A stretch of DNA of 64,000 bases, from positions 1 to 64,000 of the IMG/VR virus record IMGVR_UViG_3300044846_001970, one strand, 5' to 3'. A program made the position numbers and the translations under genes. The notes beneath the pieces were generated by a model. That model did not search any database, was not told where the DNA came from, and saw only the letters and a list, made by a program, of their open reading frames with translations. This DNA comes from a virus. Position 1 is the first letter of the stretch; the number at the start of each line of letters is the position of its first letter. Positions 11,101-18,933 of the stretch are shown in pieces.

Positions 11101-14100
11101 CCAGTGCTTCAGGTTCAGATTTAATATAAGTCTGAAACTTATTGCGTAAATCTTCTTCTGTAAGTGAATCTGGAAATAGTGATTTATTTTTTGGATCAGC
11201 TCTGTATGCATCATAGGCATCAATAAGCTGTACTCTTAAATCAGTTGGCATGTCTTCAACTAAAGTATCTGCAGTTATTTCTACAGCAGGGGTACTTTCA
11301 GTTGGAACAAAAGGCTTTGATGTTTCTTCTACAGATTCTTCAGCAGCTTTTGCTCTTGCTTCATCATATTTATCTTTTACTAGTTTAGCCTCTTCTACAT
11401 TAGGGGTTTCTACTAAAGAAAATATTTCTGCAGAATCAAACTTAATTTTTCCTTCTTCACCTTTAGCTTTAAGATCTACAGGTTCTCCAGTTGCATTATC
11501 AAATCTTAAAACACCATCTTTATCTTTAAAGTAAATTTGTGTTTTAACAGTACCATCATTATATGTAGCTTCAACATATTGATCAATACCAACTTGATCT
11601 GCTATAACTTGTATACTAAATGGTTTAGGACTATCTATATCCCTTACCTTAACCCTTTTTTCTTCACGGGGTAACTTGTTTAATTCATCTTGTTCTTCAG
11701 CATTTAATCTAGCAATATTATCATTAAGTTTATCACTGCCAGATTTTTGACTTTCTACCAATTCTAGTATGTAATGTAACTTGCTAAACTCAGTAAGTAA
11801 TTGCTCATATATTGGACTTCCTGCTTTAATAACTCTTTTATTAGTAGCATCAAAAAATTCTGTAGGTAATGTACCAAACTCTTTAAAGTCAGCAAACTCA
11901 TCTAGATCAACATAGATTCCTCTAGAAGCCATCTCATTTAGAAGTTGGTTATACTTAAGTCTTTCTAATTGATCATTAATATTTTTTTTAATACTTTCTT
12001 CTCTATTATTCCATGAATCAGACATCCAGTCATATGTTCTTTCTACATGATCCATAAAGCCAGAAGGATCTGTTAACATATTTACTGCATCAGAAAGCTT
12101 ATATGATTCCTCTCCTAGTCTATAATAGTCTACAAGTTTTTCAAAAGCTTGATCTATATTACCATCAAGAATTATATCATCACTTTGTTTAGCAAGAATC
12201 TTCATGTATTTTTTAAAAGAAGCTTCTAGTCTATTCATAATCATTTGATCTTTTACTTCTGATCTATCATTATTTTCAGCAGCTAAAATCCTTTGTTCTT
12301 TTTCTATTTTATCTATCTTTCTATCAATAGATTGAATTTCTTTTTCAGAATATTTACTATCATTTATATAAGTTTCATAATACTCAGGAGATTGTAATTG
12401 TTCTCTTCTAGCCTTAAGTTTAGCAAGCTCTGTAGATAAGGCTTCTTCTTTTTCTTTATATTCTAAATTAGCTGCATCATTTTCTTCTGCTTCAGTTAAG
12501 TTAGCTGATCTTTTTTCAAAACTTTTTAATTTAATTTCTTTAAGTTTTCTTTGAGATCTTTTATCTCCTTTTAAAGGAGCATTTGCATCAATTTCATCTT
12601 CAACATATTCTTTTTCTTTTGTATTTCCTTTTTGTTCATTATTATAAAAGTGGTCCATAAACCCAGAAAGCTCAACCTTAAATTCTTTTAATCCAGTTAA
12701 AAGCTCAGTTTTTTCTTTAACTTGTTTTTTTGAATAATCATCATCAAGACCTTTAAGACTTGTTAATTCATTTTCAATAATATTTATCTCACTATCTAAT
12801 CTACTTTCTTTAAGAAGAACTTGTACTCTGTTTGGATCAATTTTTCCAATTAATTTATTTGAAGCTAAATCTTGAAATACACTTTGCATACGCATAACTG
12901 TATTCTTAAATGTTTCATTATAAAATATAATTGCTTTTTTACCTTCTTCCCAAGCAGCATGACCTATTGCTGCTTTTTCATATGCTAGAGTACCTTTTTC
13001 ATAATCTTGTAAATTTACAGGATTAGGCATTACATCATTTATTTTCTTATACTGTTTTTCAATTTCTTGTGTTCTGGTAATAAGAACATCAAGTTTTTCA
13101 ACATGTCCTTTTGTTTCCTCTTCAGTTGAATTCATCATCTCTGCATACTCCTCAGAAGTTAATTGCTTTAATGATTCAAGATACTCAACATAAGTATCAA
13201 CTTGATCCATTTCTATTAGATTAGTAACTTGCTTTATAGTAGCTTCATTTCTTGCATCTAATTGTTCTTTAGTAGTTCCAGATTGTATAACTTTATTTAA
13301 TTCAGCTTGTTCTCCTAAACCAAATAAACGTGTATTAAAAAATTTAAGGGGATCATTTTGAAAAGTATCATTTACAGATTTGGCCATATTAATGCCATAG
13401 TTTTTTAAATATTCTTTATCTGCTTTATATTGTTCTTTATTAAATATTTTTTGTTTTGTTTTTTGAAGAAAAGGTAATGCCTTATTAAGTGGGTGTGCCA
13501 TTGTCCCCATAGCAAACCCTGATAAAAAAGTTTCTCCACCTTCCCAACTAAATTGTTTTCCAAGAGCATCTTTAAACATTTTACCTCCTGATCTTTTATC
13601 ACGAAGTACTTCTAATTGAGCTGTAGTAAAAAGATTAGCAGAAACAGGTTCAGAATAAAAAGCTTGTTTATGATAATCTTTTGATGTATTAGAAATTATA
13701 TCTTGTACAGATTCTTGTACACCTTCCATTAAATTAGCTTTACCATAACCAATGGTTTTTAAGGCTACCTTTTGAAAACCTTGTTTCCTTATTGATTGTG
13801 CTGTACCTTTAAATCCTTTCCAACCCTTATCAATCCAACTTAATTTAGGAGTTAAAACTTTTGCACCACTTTTTAATGTTTTTGTAGTAAATTCTCTAAC
13901 TGTTTGACCAGCTGCATTTTTCTTAACAGTAGAAAGACTTTTATTAAGTAATGCAGTTACTCCTCTTTTAGGATTCATTATGTTATCAAAACCAACTTTA
14001 TTACTTGCATAAATAATAAGAGTATTAGCAAACATTCCATCTGCACTTGCTTGACCAGCTTCATTTTTTATTCTATCTAATGTAGCATCATCAGGTCTTT

Positions 14101-15196
14101 CTCCATTATGAGTTTTTTTATATTCTTCAACTCTTTCATTAAAGAAATCATTTCTTATAAATCCTCCTTCAAGTCTAGCTTCAGATAAAGCCATATTTAT
14201 ATTTCTAACATCACTATATAAAGCACCTACTGTTTTAAATGTACCTGATGATGCTCTAGCCAAATTATTTAATTGACCTTTATTTCTTATAATATTACCA
14301 ATAGCCTCTGTAGTATTTGATAATGGATTAACAAAATTGACAATCTTTTTACCAATATTAGCACCTTTTTCTACTGCTTTTGAAGCAGCTAATAGTTCTC
14401 TTGTTTTGTGTAAAGCATTTAATTCTTGAAGATATTTTCCTGTTTTAAATGAAGCTTCAGCAACATTTGACATAGCTTTTATACCTTCTAATCCTTCTGC
14501 TACTCTTCTTCCTGCATTTAATAAACGGTAAGTTGTTACAGCACCTGTTGGTGTTGCTGTAAGGGCACTTATTCCCATACCAATTACTTCTTCTGCAATT
14601 GCTTCAGACATTATACCTGCTGTATAAGCAAAACTTACTCCTAAGTTATTAGTAAATCCTACAAATCCACCTTTAGTTGAATTACCAATAGCAGCTGCTC
14701 TAGCATAACCAGTTGCTTCTTCTGGATCATCTCCAAAATCACCTTGTAATGCTCTACCTAAACTTTTAACTCCTGATGTAAAACCTCTTGCAAATAAAGG
14801 AGCCATAGAATATGTCAAAGATCTTTTATATTCTGACATTGCACTTGTACCAGCATTAAATTCTGCATCATTATTTTTAAATGGAGAGAATCCTATTCTA
14901 TCAAAAGTTTCATTACCATAGGCTTTATATCTATTATAGTATGAACTACTGTTTATACCAGCATCATAAGTATAAGGTGTTATTACAGGAGCTGTAGCAA
15001 AGTTACCTACATCTTTTCTTAAAAATTGAGTTAGTGTTTCATTAGCAGCATCAGCAGGAGTATAACCTTTTTTTGGATCAGTTGGTGTTGGATTAAATGA
15101 TTCTTGAAGTTGTTTAGTAAATAAATCTTCAGAAGCATTAGCAGGTTCAGCCGGTATTCCAGCACTTGACATTAATAAATTAATATTATCAGGCAT
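8108..15196 (-). CDS. Giant virion cargo protein with RecB-like PD-(D/E)XK nuclease domain
   Basis: This 2362-residue protein lies between the 1221-residue cargo protein and the RNA polymerase protein. Its N-terminus (residues about 75-160, with RYKAYGNETFDRIGFSPF and GFTSGVKSLGRALQGDF) resembles a conserved family of large crAss virion proteins. A small-residue-rich hydrophobic stretch near 180-225 could touch membrane. Long charged coiled-coil regions follow, clear at about 860-1000, then Thr-rich linkers. Near the C-terminus residues 2012-2030 carry GEID(2014), then D(2028)-L-K(2030)TG, followed by QQGAYVNLL, matching the GxxD, DxK and QxxxY motifs of RecB/Cas4-type PD-(D/E)XK nucleases. 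A plausible role is ejection with the genome and action on DNA in the cell; activity is unproven. It ends in TAG, the only TAG stop in the window, in frame with the next gene. Confidence 0.8.
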   Translation of the reverse strand: MPDNINLLMSSAGIPAEPANASEDLFTKQLQESFNPTPTDPKKGYTPADAANETLTQFLRKDVGNFATAPVITPYTYDAGINSSSYYNRYKAYGNETFDRIGFSPFKNNDAEFNAGTSAMSEYKRSLTYSMAPLFARGFTSGVKSLGRALQGDFGDDPEEATGYARAAAIGNSTKGGFVGFTNNLGVSFAYTAGIMSEAIAEEVIGMGISALTATPTGAVTTYRLLNAGRRVAEGLEGIKAMSNVAEASFKTGKYLQELNALHKTRELLAASKAVEKGANIGKKIVNFVNPLSNTTEAIGNIIRNKGQLNNLARASSGTFKTVGALYSDVRNINMALSEARLEGGFIRNDFFNERVEEYKKTHNGERPDDATLDRIKNEAGQASADGMFANTLIIYASNKVGFDNIMNPKRGVTALLNKSLSTVKKNAAGQTVREFTTKTLKSGAKVLTPKLSWIDKGWKGFKGTAQSIRKQGFQKVALKTIGYGKANLMEGVQESVQDIISNTSKDYHKQAFYSEPVSANLFTTAQLEVLRDKRSGGKMFKDALGKQFSWEGGETFLSGFAMGTMAHPLNKALPFLQKTKQKIFNKEQYKADKEYLKNYGINMAKSVNDTFQNDPLKFFNTRLFGLGEQAELNKVIQSGTTKEQLDARNEATIKQVTNLIEMDQVDTYVEYLESLKQLTSEEYAEMMNSTEEETKGHVEKLDVLITRTQEIEKQYKKINDVMPNPVNLQDYEKGTLAYEKAAIGHAAWEEGKKAIIFYNETFKNTVMRMQSVFQDLASNKLIGKIDPNRVQVLLKESRLDSEINIIENELTSLKGLDDDYSKKQVKEKTELLTGLKEFKVELSGFMDHFYNNEQKGNTKEKEYVEDEIDANAPLKGDKRSQRKLKEIKLKSFEKRSANLTEAEENDAANLEYKEKEEALSTELAKLKARREQLQSPEYYETYINDSKYSEKEIQSIDRKIDKIEKEQRILAAENNDRSEVKDQMIMNRLEASFKKYMKILAKQSDDIILDGNIDQAFEKLVDYYRLGEESYKLSDAVNMLTDPSGFMDHVERTYDWMSDSWNNREESIKKNINDQLERLKYNQLLNEMASRGIYVDLDEFADFKEFGTLPTEFFDATNKRVIKAGSPIYEQLLTEFSKLHYILELVESQKSGSDKLNDNIARLNAEEQDELNKLPREEKRVKVRDIDSPKPFSIQVIADQVGIDQYVEATYNDGTVKTQIYFKDKDGVLRFDNATGEPVDLKAKGEEGKIKFDSAEIFSLVETPNVEEAKLVKDKYDEARAKAAEESVEETSKPFVPTESTPAVEITADTLVEDMPTDLRVQLIDAYDAYRADPKNKSLFPDSLTEEDLRNKFQTYIKSEPEALEIIETYLKEQKLKTATEPSGDVVVPMITLPNGKTVSADEVDDATLQAALKRYRLLISEMNNKDASKLSPQEREDFARLKIKANILSAYIENERVKEMSPELQKAQVIIDQLQKEQEKITPMPTGYDVEGDILRRVSNVIAGLKGSVYQYGAMDGSMDEIRALYNQTIGAGLSVDDFVQKIIEAKLPGFNMWSTKGEDTYNFDKFKADIEAAIADQSTQPTTDTNVVQENQPRKPGFKNSIVKKEGSTTKSGDKVTEYNSYAVDENGNEIKMSGGGIITTVGELAAVSENSSAFYAEDENGDLTILKLDPNTKIKINKTIEGNDRKGNYQQRITVTLVGNDTFSGGDARTDFLTTKDIFSTPVYKTNTTTTDTKADIERRKKQSLSEKEWSTGPVKGAYLRQESDGRWSSMYFKPSTTGVDGEGVYRNTKEEVIAELEKMYNAELAALEGAKTSTTEVAVTYASLLDNAITQQSQDQTKGLNFLFFGNLENALKSNVIKSKAELNDIISVWDEQAAYNGNPNRMTDRQASRLAKLSESLPETTPVTQTTTTTEVSKPSVLEAVEALVTEKTYEENRVGGNYIDAQGKLFFNGEKPVFDPKKITKEAFDALYGDNGLFQIVQQWIDTNDLIIVSKGLVVYDKQAKVAGEIDLLLVNKKGEFFIVDLKTGSKAKWEDYNTPGKADYQKKIENTYQQGAYVNLLYNMFGIKATPKIFPIEIFLDSTTGKVLKASKPTSSTALKPGKILIDLDITKEMQDKLDEIIPPTTPSVSAVPLSASVEKIVGEKVPEPIEKSVSEEDAKLSDTVLKLKAEINKADFDKLQMIELNFGMKALTMTAEEVFQVQEMLDSRRALLTSGETVVMQEKSYTTGDEVFAESTIFAEKGKNKGEVFLQPYEVATIIKINFTANTVTIRPVGRTNEMTVPMETLDKTFKLKSEVTTEKVEETKTTTEDKILVEESNDIVSILTDDKVIQSKLEKEADAIGSVDDTLNELLEDLDC

Positions 15197-15203
15197 AACT
15201 TAA

Positions 15204-18200
15204 TTATTTATTTTGAATGTTTTCTGCTTGCTTTACTGTCTTTGCTAATTGTTCATTGACATAAAAATTAATAGCATCAATACCATCATCTCTAGAATTA
15301 TCAATATTACTACCAAACCCTGTAACATTATTTTCTGCTTCTCCAACAAGTTTACCATCATAGTCAAACAACTTTATAGTTGTAACATAATCAGGTTCTC
15401 CTTTGCCTCCTATTCTAATATTATATTCTCCTAAATTAGAAGGATGTTTCCAGGTATAACCTTGTCTATAATCTACGTGAGCTTGAAAAGCAGATATTTG
15501 AGATTTAATTAATAGATTATTAAAGTCTCCTTGTTCACCAATAATACCTAAACCATTTAAAGTTAAAAGATCATAATCTTCTTTACTAAGTGAACCATTT
15601 GGATTTTTATCAGCATCAATAAGTTCTGACTTTAAAAATTTATCAGGAAGCATAAATTTCATACCTGAATTATCTTTACTATCATTAGCATATTTTTGAG
15701 CAATCATATCAAAACCATTAGCTTTAGTTGCATTTTCTTTGGTCCACTCCATAAATTTATTCATTAGAGCAATTCCTTTTGTATTTACTTCTCCTATATC
15801 TCCATCTTCTCCTTCACCTGTATCCCAACCTGATGAACCTAAGCCACTAAAAGTCATTCTTCTATTATTACCATTAACTTTTCCTTTTATATTTTCCCAA
15901 TCTTGAACCCAAGTTCCGAAAGCTACAGATCCTGGACTATCAGCTTTTGCAAGATTAACATTTGCTTTTAATCCAGGTGCACCAATACCATATTTTGGAT
16001 CATATGCTCCTGGTGAAGCACTTGCAAAACCTGGTATAGTTTCAGTTAAAATACCTTTATCATTAGAATTACTATATATAGCTCTAGCTGACTCACCAAA
16101 TTTCTTAGCAAATATATTAGAAACTTCTGAAGGTGCATAATTAGTATATGTTGGACTAGTATTATAACCTTCCATTCCTGCACCATCAGAATTTTGCCAA
16201 CTTAAGTTATAAGCTTCTGAACCTTTAATATGTTTATTAGCATTCTTATTTGGATCTTTTCCAAAATATGCACTAGGTTGATTATCTTCATATACTCTAT
16301 TTAACTTAGTATCATAATCTCCTCTTCCAGAATAAGGATTTGCTACTCCACCAGTTGCTGGTCCTGTTTTAACCCATTCTTTACCACCAGGAACTTTAGG
16401 ATTATCTACTAAAGTTTTTCCTAAAGATGTTTCATACTTATTAACTTGTATTTCATAATTTGTTAGAGGTTTATAACTATAGTTAAAGTTATCAGCTGCA
16501 TCAAAAGAATTTTCAAGTTCTTCCTCATATCTACTCATATTATAACCTCTAAATATACCATTCTCTATAATAGGTGTTCCAAAATCTTGTCTTATCCCTG
16601 CATCATTTTTAAAAGAATTATACATATCAGCTATAATAGCTTTTTTAGAATTTGTTTTCCAAGTCTTACCATCTTGATAATTATCACTTACAGCATTTGC
16701 ATTTGCAAGTTTTTGAAATAATCCCTTCTCATTAACTTCTTGTTTAACTATAGAATTTTCTGAGTTTGCATAAATAAATTTTGTTATATTTTTAACTACA
16801 TTAGATGTATAATTATAATTAGGATCATCTGATACAACAAGATCCTTTGCTAATGGATCTTCATTAGTTCTTCCTAAAAAGAAAGCTCCACCAGACCTTT
16901 GAATAGTTTCTTTAAGTTTTTTTGGATCACTATATTGTTCTTCATCAAATATTGCTTTTCCAGTTTTTGTATTTATATTAGCATTCAAATCAATCCAACT
17001 TAGTTCAGTACTCTTTAAAGAGCCATCTCTTTTACGGCCAGTTGACTCAACCCAAGCTTTTACAGGATTATCAGTAACTCCTTTATTTACCTGTACCTGC
17101 CGTTCCTTAATACTTTTAAATATTGGATCTCCAACTGAAGTTGGGGCAAATATATTTTTCATATCATCAGCACTTATAGCACCTGCTGTTTTTAATCTTT
17201 CAAACATAGATAATGATTGTAATACTCCAGGTTCTATACTTGAACTAAACATATTATTGAGATCTATATTTAACATCTCATTTACATTTTGTTGATTAAG
17301 ATTTCCTCCTTCTGGTGCTACAACAGTAAAAGGATTTCCACTTGCATCATATCCATTATCTTTATTTTCTTTTGCAACTTTTGTTGCTTCAGCTAAATTT
17401 TCAGAAGCTGTTTTATTTGGATCTGGTGTAAATACTTGTGGTACATAACCAGGTTCTTTTTCACCTTTTTTACCACCACCACCTTTTCCACCGCCACCTT
17501 TACCACCACCAGTAAGTGGTTTTTTCTCTCCAGTATAAGTAAACTCATCATAATAGGCATCTGCTTTTCTTTTATTTATAGCATTATCACCTCTTAATTG
17601 TTCAGTTCTATATCTCCATGATCCAGCAGCATTAATCTCTGATAACTGTTGTTTATGTTTCATATCAAGAACAGCATAAGGATTTTCTTTAAAATCTTCT
17701 TTTGCATCTTTGTAAGCAAAAGTTTCTGCTCCATTCATAATGTCACCATTCATCATATCATATGCAACATTACCATCTACAATTCTTCTTAGTTGATCAA
17801 TATCTTTATAAGGATTATGAAATTCTCCAGTACTAGTATTACCACTACTTGAGTAAGCTCCATTTAAATCATCAAGTTGTGAATCAAGTTTTGATAATAT
17901 ATTATCATTAACATCTTTACCATCTTGATACTCTTTTAAAGTTTTTTCTAAAAGAGGATTAGTTCCTTTTTGTTTTATTTGCTTTTGTATATCTGCAATA
18001 CGGGCATCATAAGTTCCAGAAACTGATTGAACATTTTTTTGTCTATCAGCTACTCTATCTCTCATTCCAGTATAGGCTGTTTCAAGATATTTCATTTCAG
18101 CTTGTTGAACTCCACCATATTTATCAGCATCCCTATAGGCAGCATCTTTTCTATTAACATAAGATTGTGTTTTATAGACAGCTTGAACACCTGGATCAGA

Positions 18201-18869
18201 ACCTAATTGTGCTTCAAATAGTTTACTTAAAGGTTCTTTAAGTATTTCACCATTTTTATTCTTAATAATCCACATGCCATCTTGACTCATAGATGTTTTT
18301 TCAAAAGAAAGATCAGCATCTTTTGCAAGATCCATTATCTTTTTTTGAATATTAACATAGGGTGTATATACAGGAGAAGAAATTCCCATTGCAGTATTTG
18401 CATCAGCATTTTTAAATTCTTCTTTTCTATATTGAAGTTCTTTTATACCATCTTCCCAATAACTATCTCTTGCTTTTTGATCTTCACTCTTTAGTAAACC
18501 TTGTGCTTCTCCAAGTTCTTTATTAAAGTTCTTAGTCCAAGCCATATCTTTCATAAGATTAGTATCTTCATAAAAAGATTTAAAAATTTGACCTGCTTGC
18601 TGTACATTTTTTTCTTGAGAAAGATCAAGTCCAGCTATTCTTTTTAAATCAAAGTCTATTTGTTTTACTGTATTGTCTCTTTTTTTAATATTATCTTCTC
18701 TTGTTAGATCACCATAATAATATTGACCATACATTTTACCCAACTGAGCATAGTTAGTGTCATACTGAGATTGCTTCAGTTGAAGTAAATTTGAAACAAC
18801 ATTTAAACCATTATCATAAGGTTGTAATGATGGGATGATTGATTCAACACCTTGTAAATAAGTTCCCAT
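15204..18869 (-). CDS. Crass-like virion cargo protein (1221 aa)
   Basis: The N-terminus, MGTYLQGVESIIPSLQPYDN, followed by LKQSQYDTNYAQL and LTREDNIKKRD, matches my memory of a hallmark crAss virion protein found in every member next to the polymerase genes. The chain is mostly helical and charged through residue about 440. A glycine-lysine linker (residues about 451-470, bases 17459-17516) separates it from a C-terminal half rich in Asn, Gly and Tyr. No enzyme motif is visible. By position and family it is an internal tail or capsid cargo protein ejected at infection. The start lies 64 nt downstream of the 926-residue gene, in a gap holding two short palindromes, and the stop is 7 nt before the next gene. 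The specific function is unknown. Confidence 0.75.
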   Translation of the reverse strand: MGTYLQGVESIIPSLQPYDNGLNVVSNLLQLKQSQYDTNYAQLGKMYGQYYYGDLTREDNIKKRDNTVKQIDFDLKRIAGLDLSQEKNVQQAGQIFKSFYEDTNLMKDMAWTKNFNKELGEAQGLLKSEDQKARDSYWEDGIKELQYRKEEFKNADANTAMGISSPVYTPYVNIQKKIMDLAKDADLSFEKTSMSQDGMWIIKNKNGEILKEPLSKLFEAQLGSDPGVQAVYKTQSYVNRKDAAYRDADKYGGVQQAEMKYLETAYTGMRDRVADRQKNVQSVSGTYDARIADIQKQIKQKGTNPLLEKTLKEYQDGKDVNDNILSKLDSQLDDLNGAYSSSGNTSTGEFHNPYKDIDQLRRIVDGNVAYDMMNGDIMNGAETFAYKDAKEDFKENPYAVLDMKHKQQLSEINAAGSWRYRTEQLRGDNAINKRKADAYYDEFTYTGEKKPLTGGGKGGGGKGGGGKKGEKEPGYVPQVFTPDPNKTASENLAEATKVAKENKDNGYDASGNPFTVVAPEGGNLNQQNVNEMLNIDLNNMFSSSIEPGVLQSLSMFERLKTAGAISADDMKNIFAPTSVGDPIFKSIKERQVQVNKGVTDNPVKAWVESTGRKRDGSLKSTELSWIDLNANINTKTGKAIFDEEQYSDPKKLKETIQRSGGAFFLGRTNEDPLAKDLVVSDDPNYNYTSNVVKNITKFIYANSENSIVKQEVNEKGLFQKLANANAVSDNYQDGKTWKTNSKKAIIADMYNSFKNDAGIRQDFGTPIIENGIFRGYNMSRYEEELENSFDAADNFNYSYKPLTNYEIQVNKYETSLGKTLVDNPKVPGGKEWVKTGPATGGVANPYSGRGDYDTKLNRVYEDNQPSAYFGKDPNKNANKHIKGSEAYNLSWQNSDGAGMEGYNTSPTYTNYAPSEVSNIFAKKFGESARAIYSNSNDKGILTETIPGFASASPGAYDPKYGIGAPGLKANVNLAKADSPGSVAFGTWVQDWENIKGKVNGNNRRMTFSGLGSSGWDTGEGEDGDIGEVNTKGIALMNKFMEWTKENATKANGFDMIAQKYANDSKDNSGMKFMLPDKFLKSELIDADKNPNGSLSKEDYDLLTLNGLGIIGEQGDFNNLLIKSQISAFQAHVDYRQGYTWKHPSNLGEYNIRIGGKGEPDYVTTIKLFDYDGKLVGEAENNVTGFGSNIDNSRDDGIDAINFYVNEQLAKTVKQAENIQNK

Positions 18870-18933
18870 ATATTTATATTTCTTTGTATTGTAAAAATAT
18901 TAAAATTTATTTAGTTTACTAAACTTTAAAAGT
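18870..18933 (-). promoter_or_regulatory. A/T-rich intergenic region with two palindromes
   Basis: Two perfect inverted repeats sit between the 926- and 1221-residue genes: AAACTTT-A-AAAGTTT at 18921-18935, overlapping the upstream stop codon, and TTTAGT-TT-ACTAAA at 18910-18923. They contain almost no G/C and no long T-tract follows, so a strong intrinsic terminator is unlikely. The second resembles palindromes overlapping promoters at 25027-25048 and 46644-46658. Operator or weak processing site are both possible. The shared promoter motif seen at other unit starts is absent here. Confidence 0.35.

Noticed and set aside
13405-13602. Minus-strand 65-codon frame within the 2362-residue gene
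   Set aside because: Out-of-frame shadow of a long coding sequence, with Lys/Ile/Leu-rich composition and no leader.
17459-17516. Short tandem repeat as possible CRISPR or replication repeat
   Set aside because: The repeat of ACC/TTT-type triplets simply encodes the Gly-Lys linker of the 1221-residue protein.
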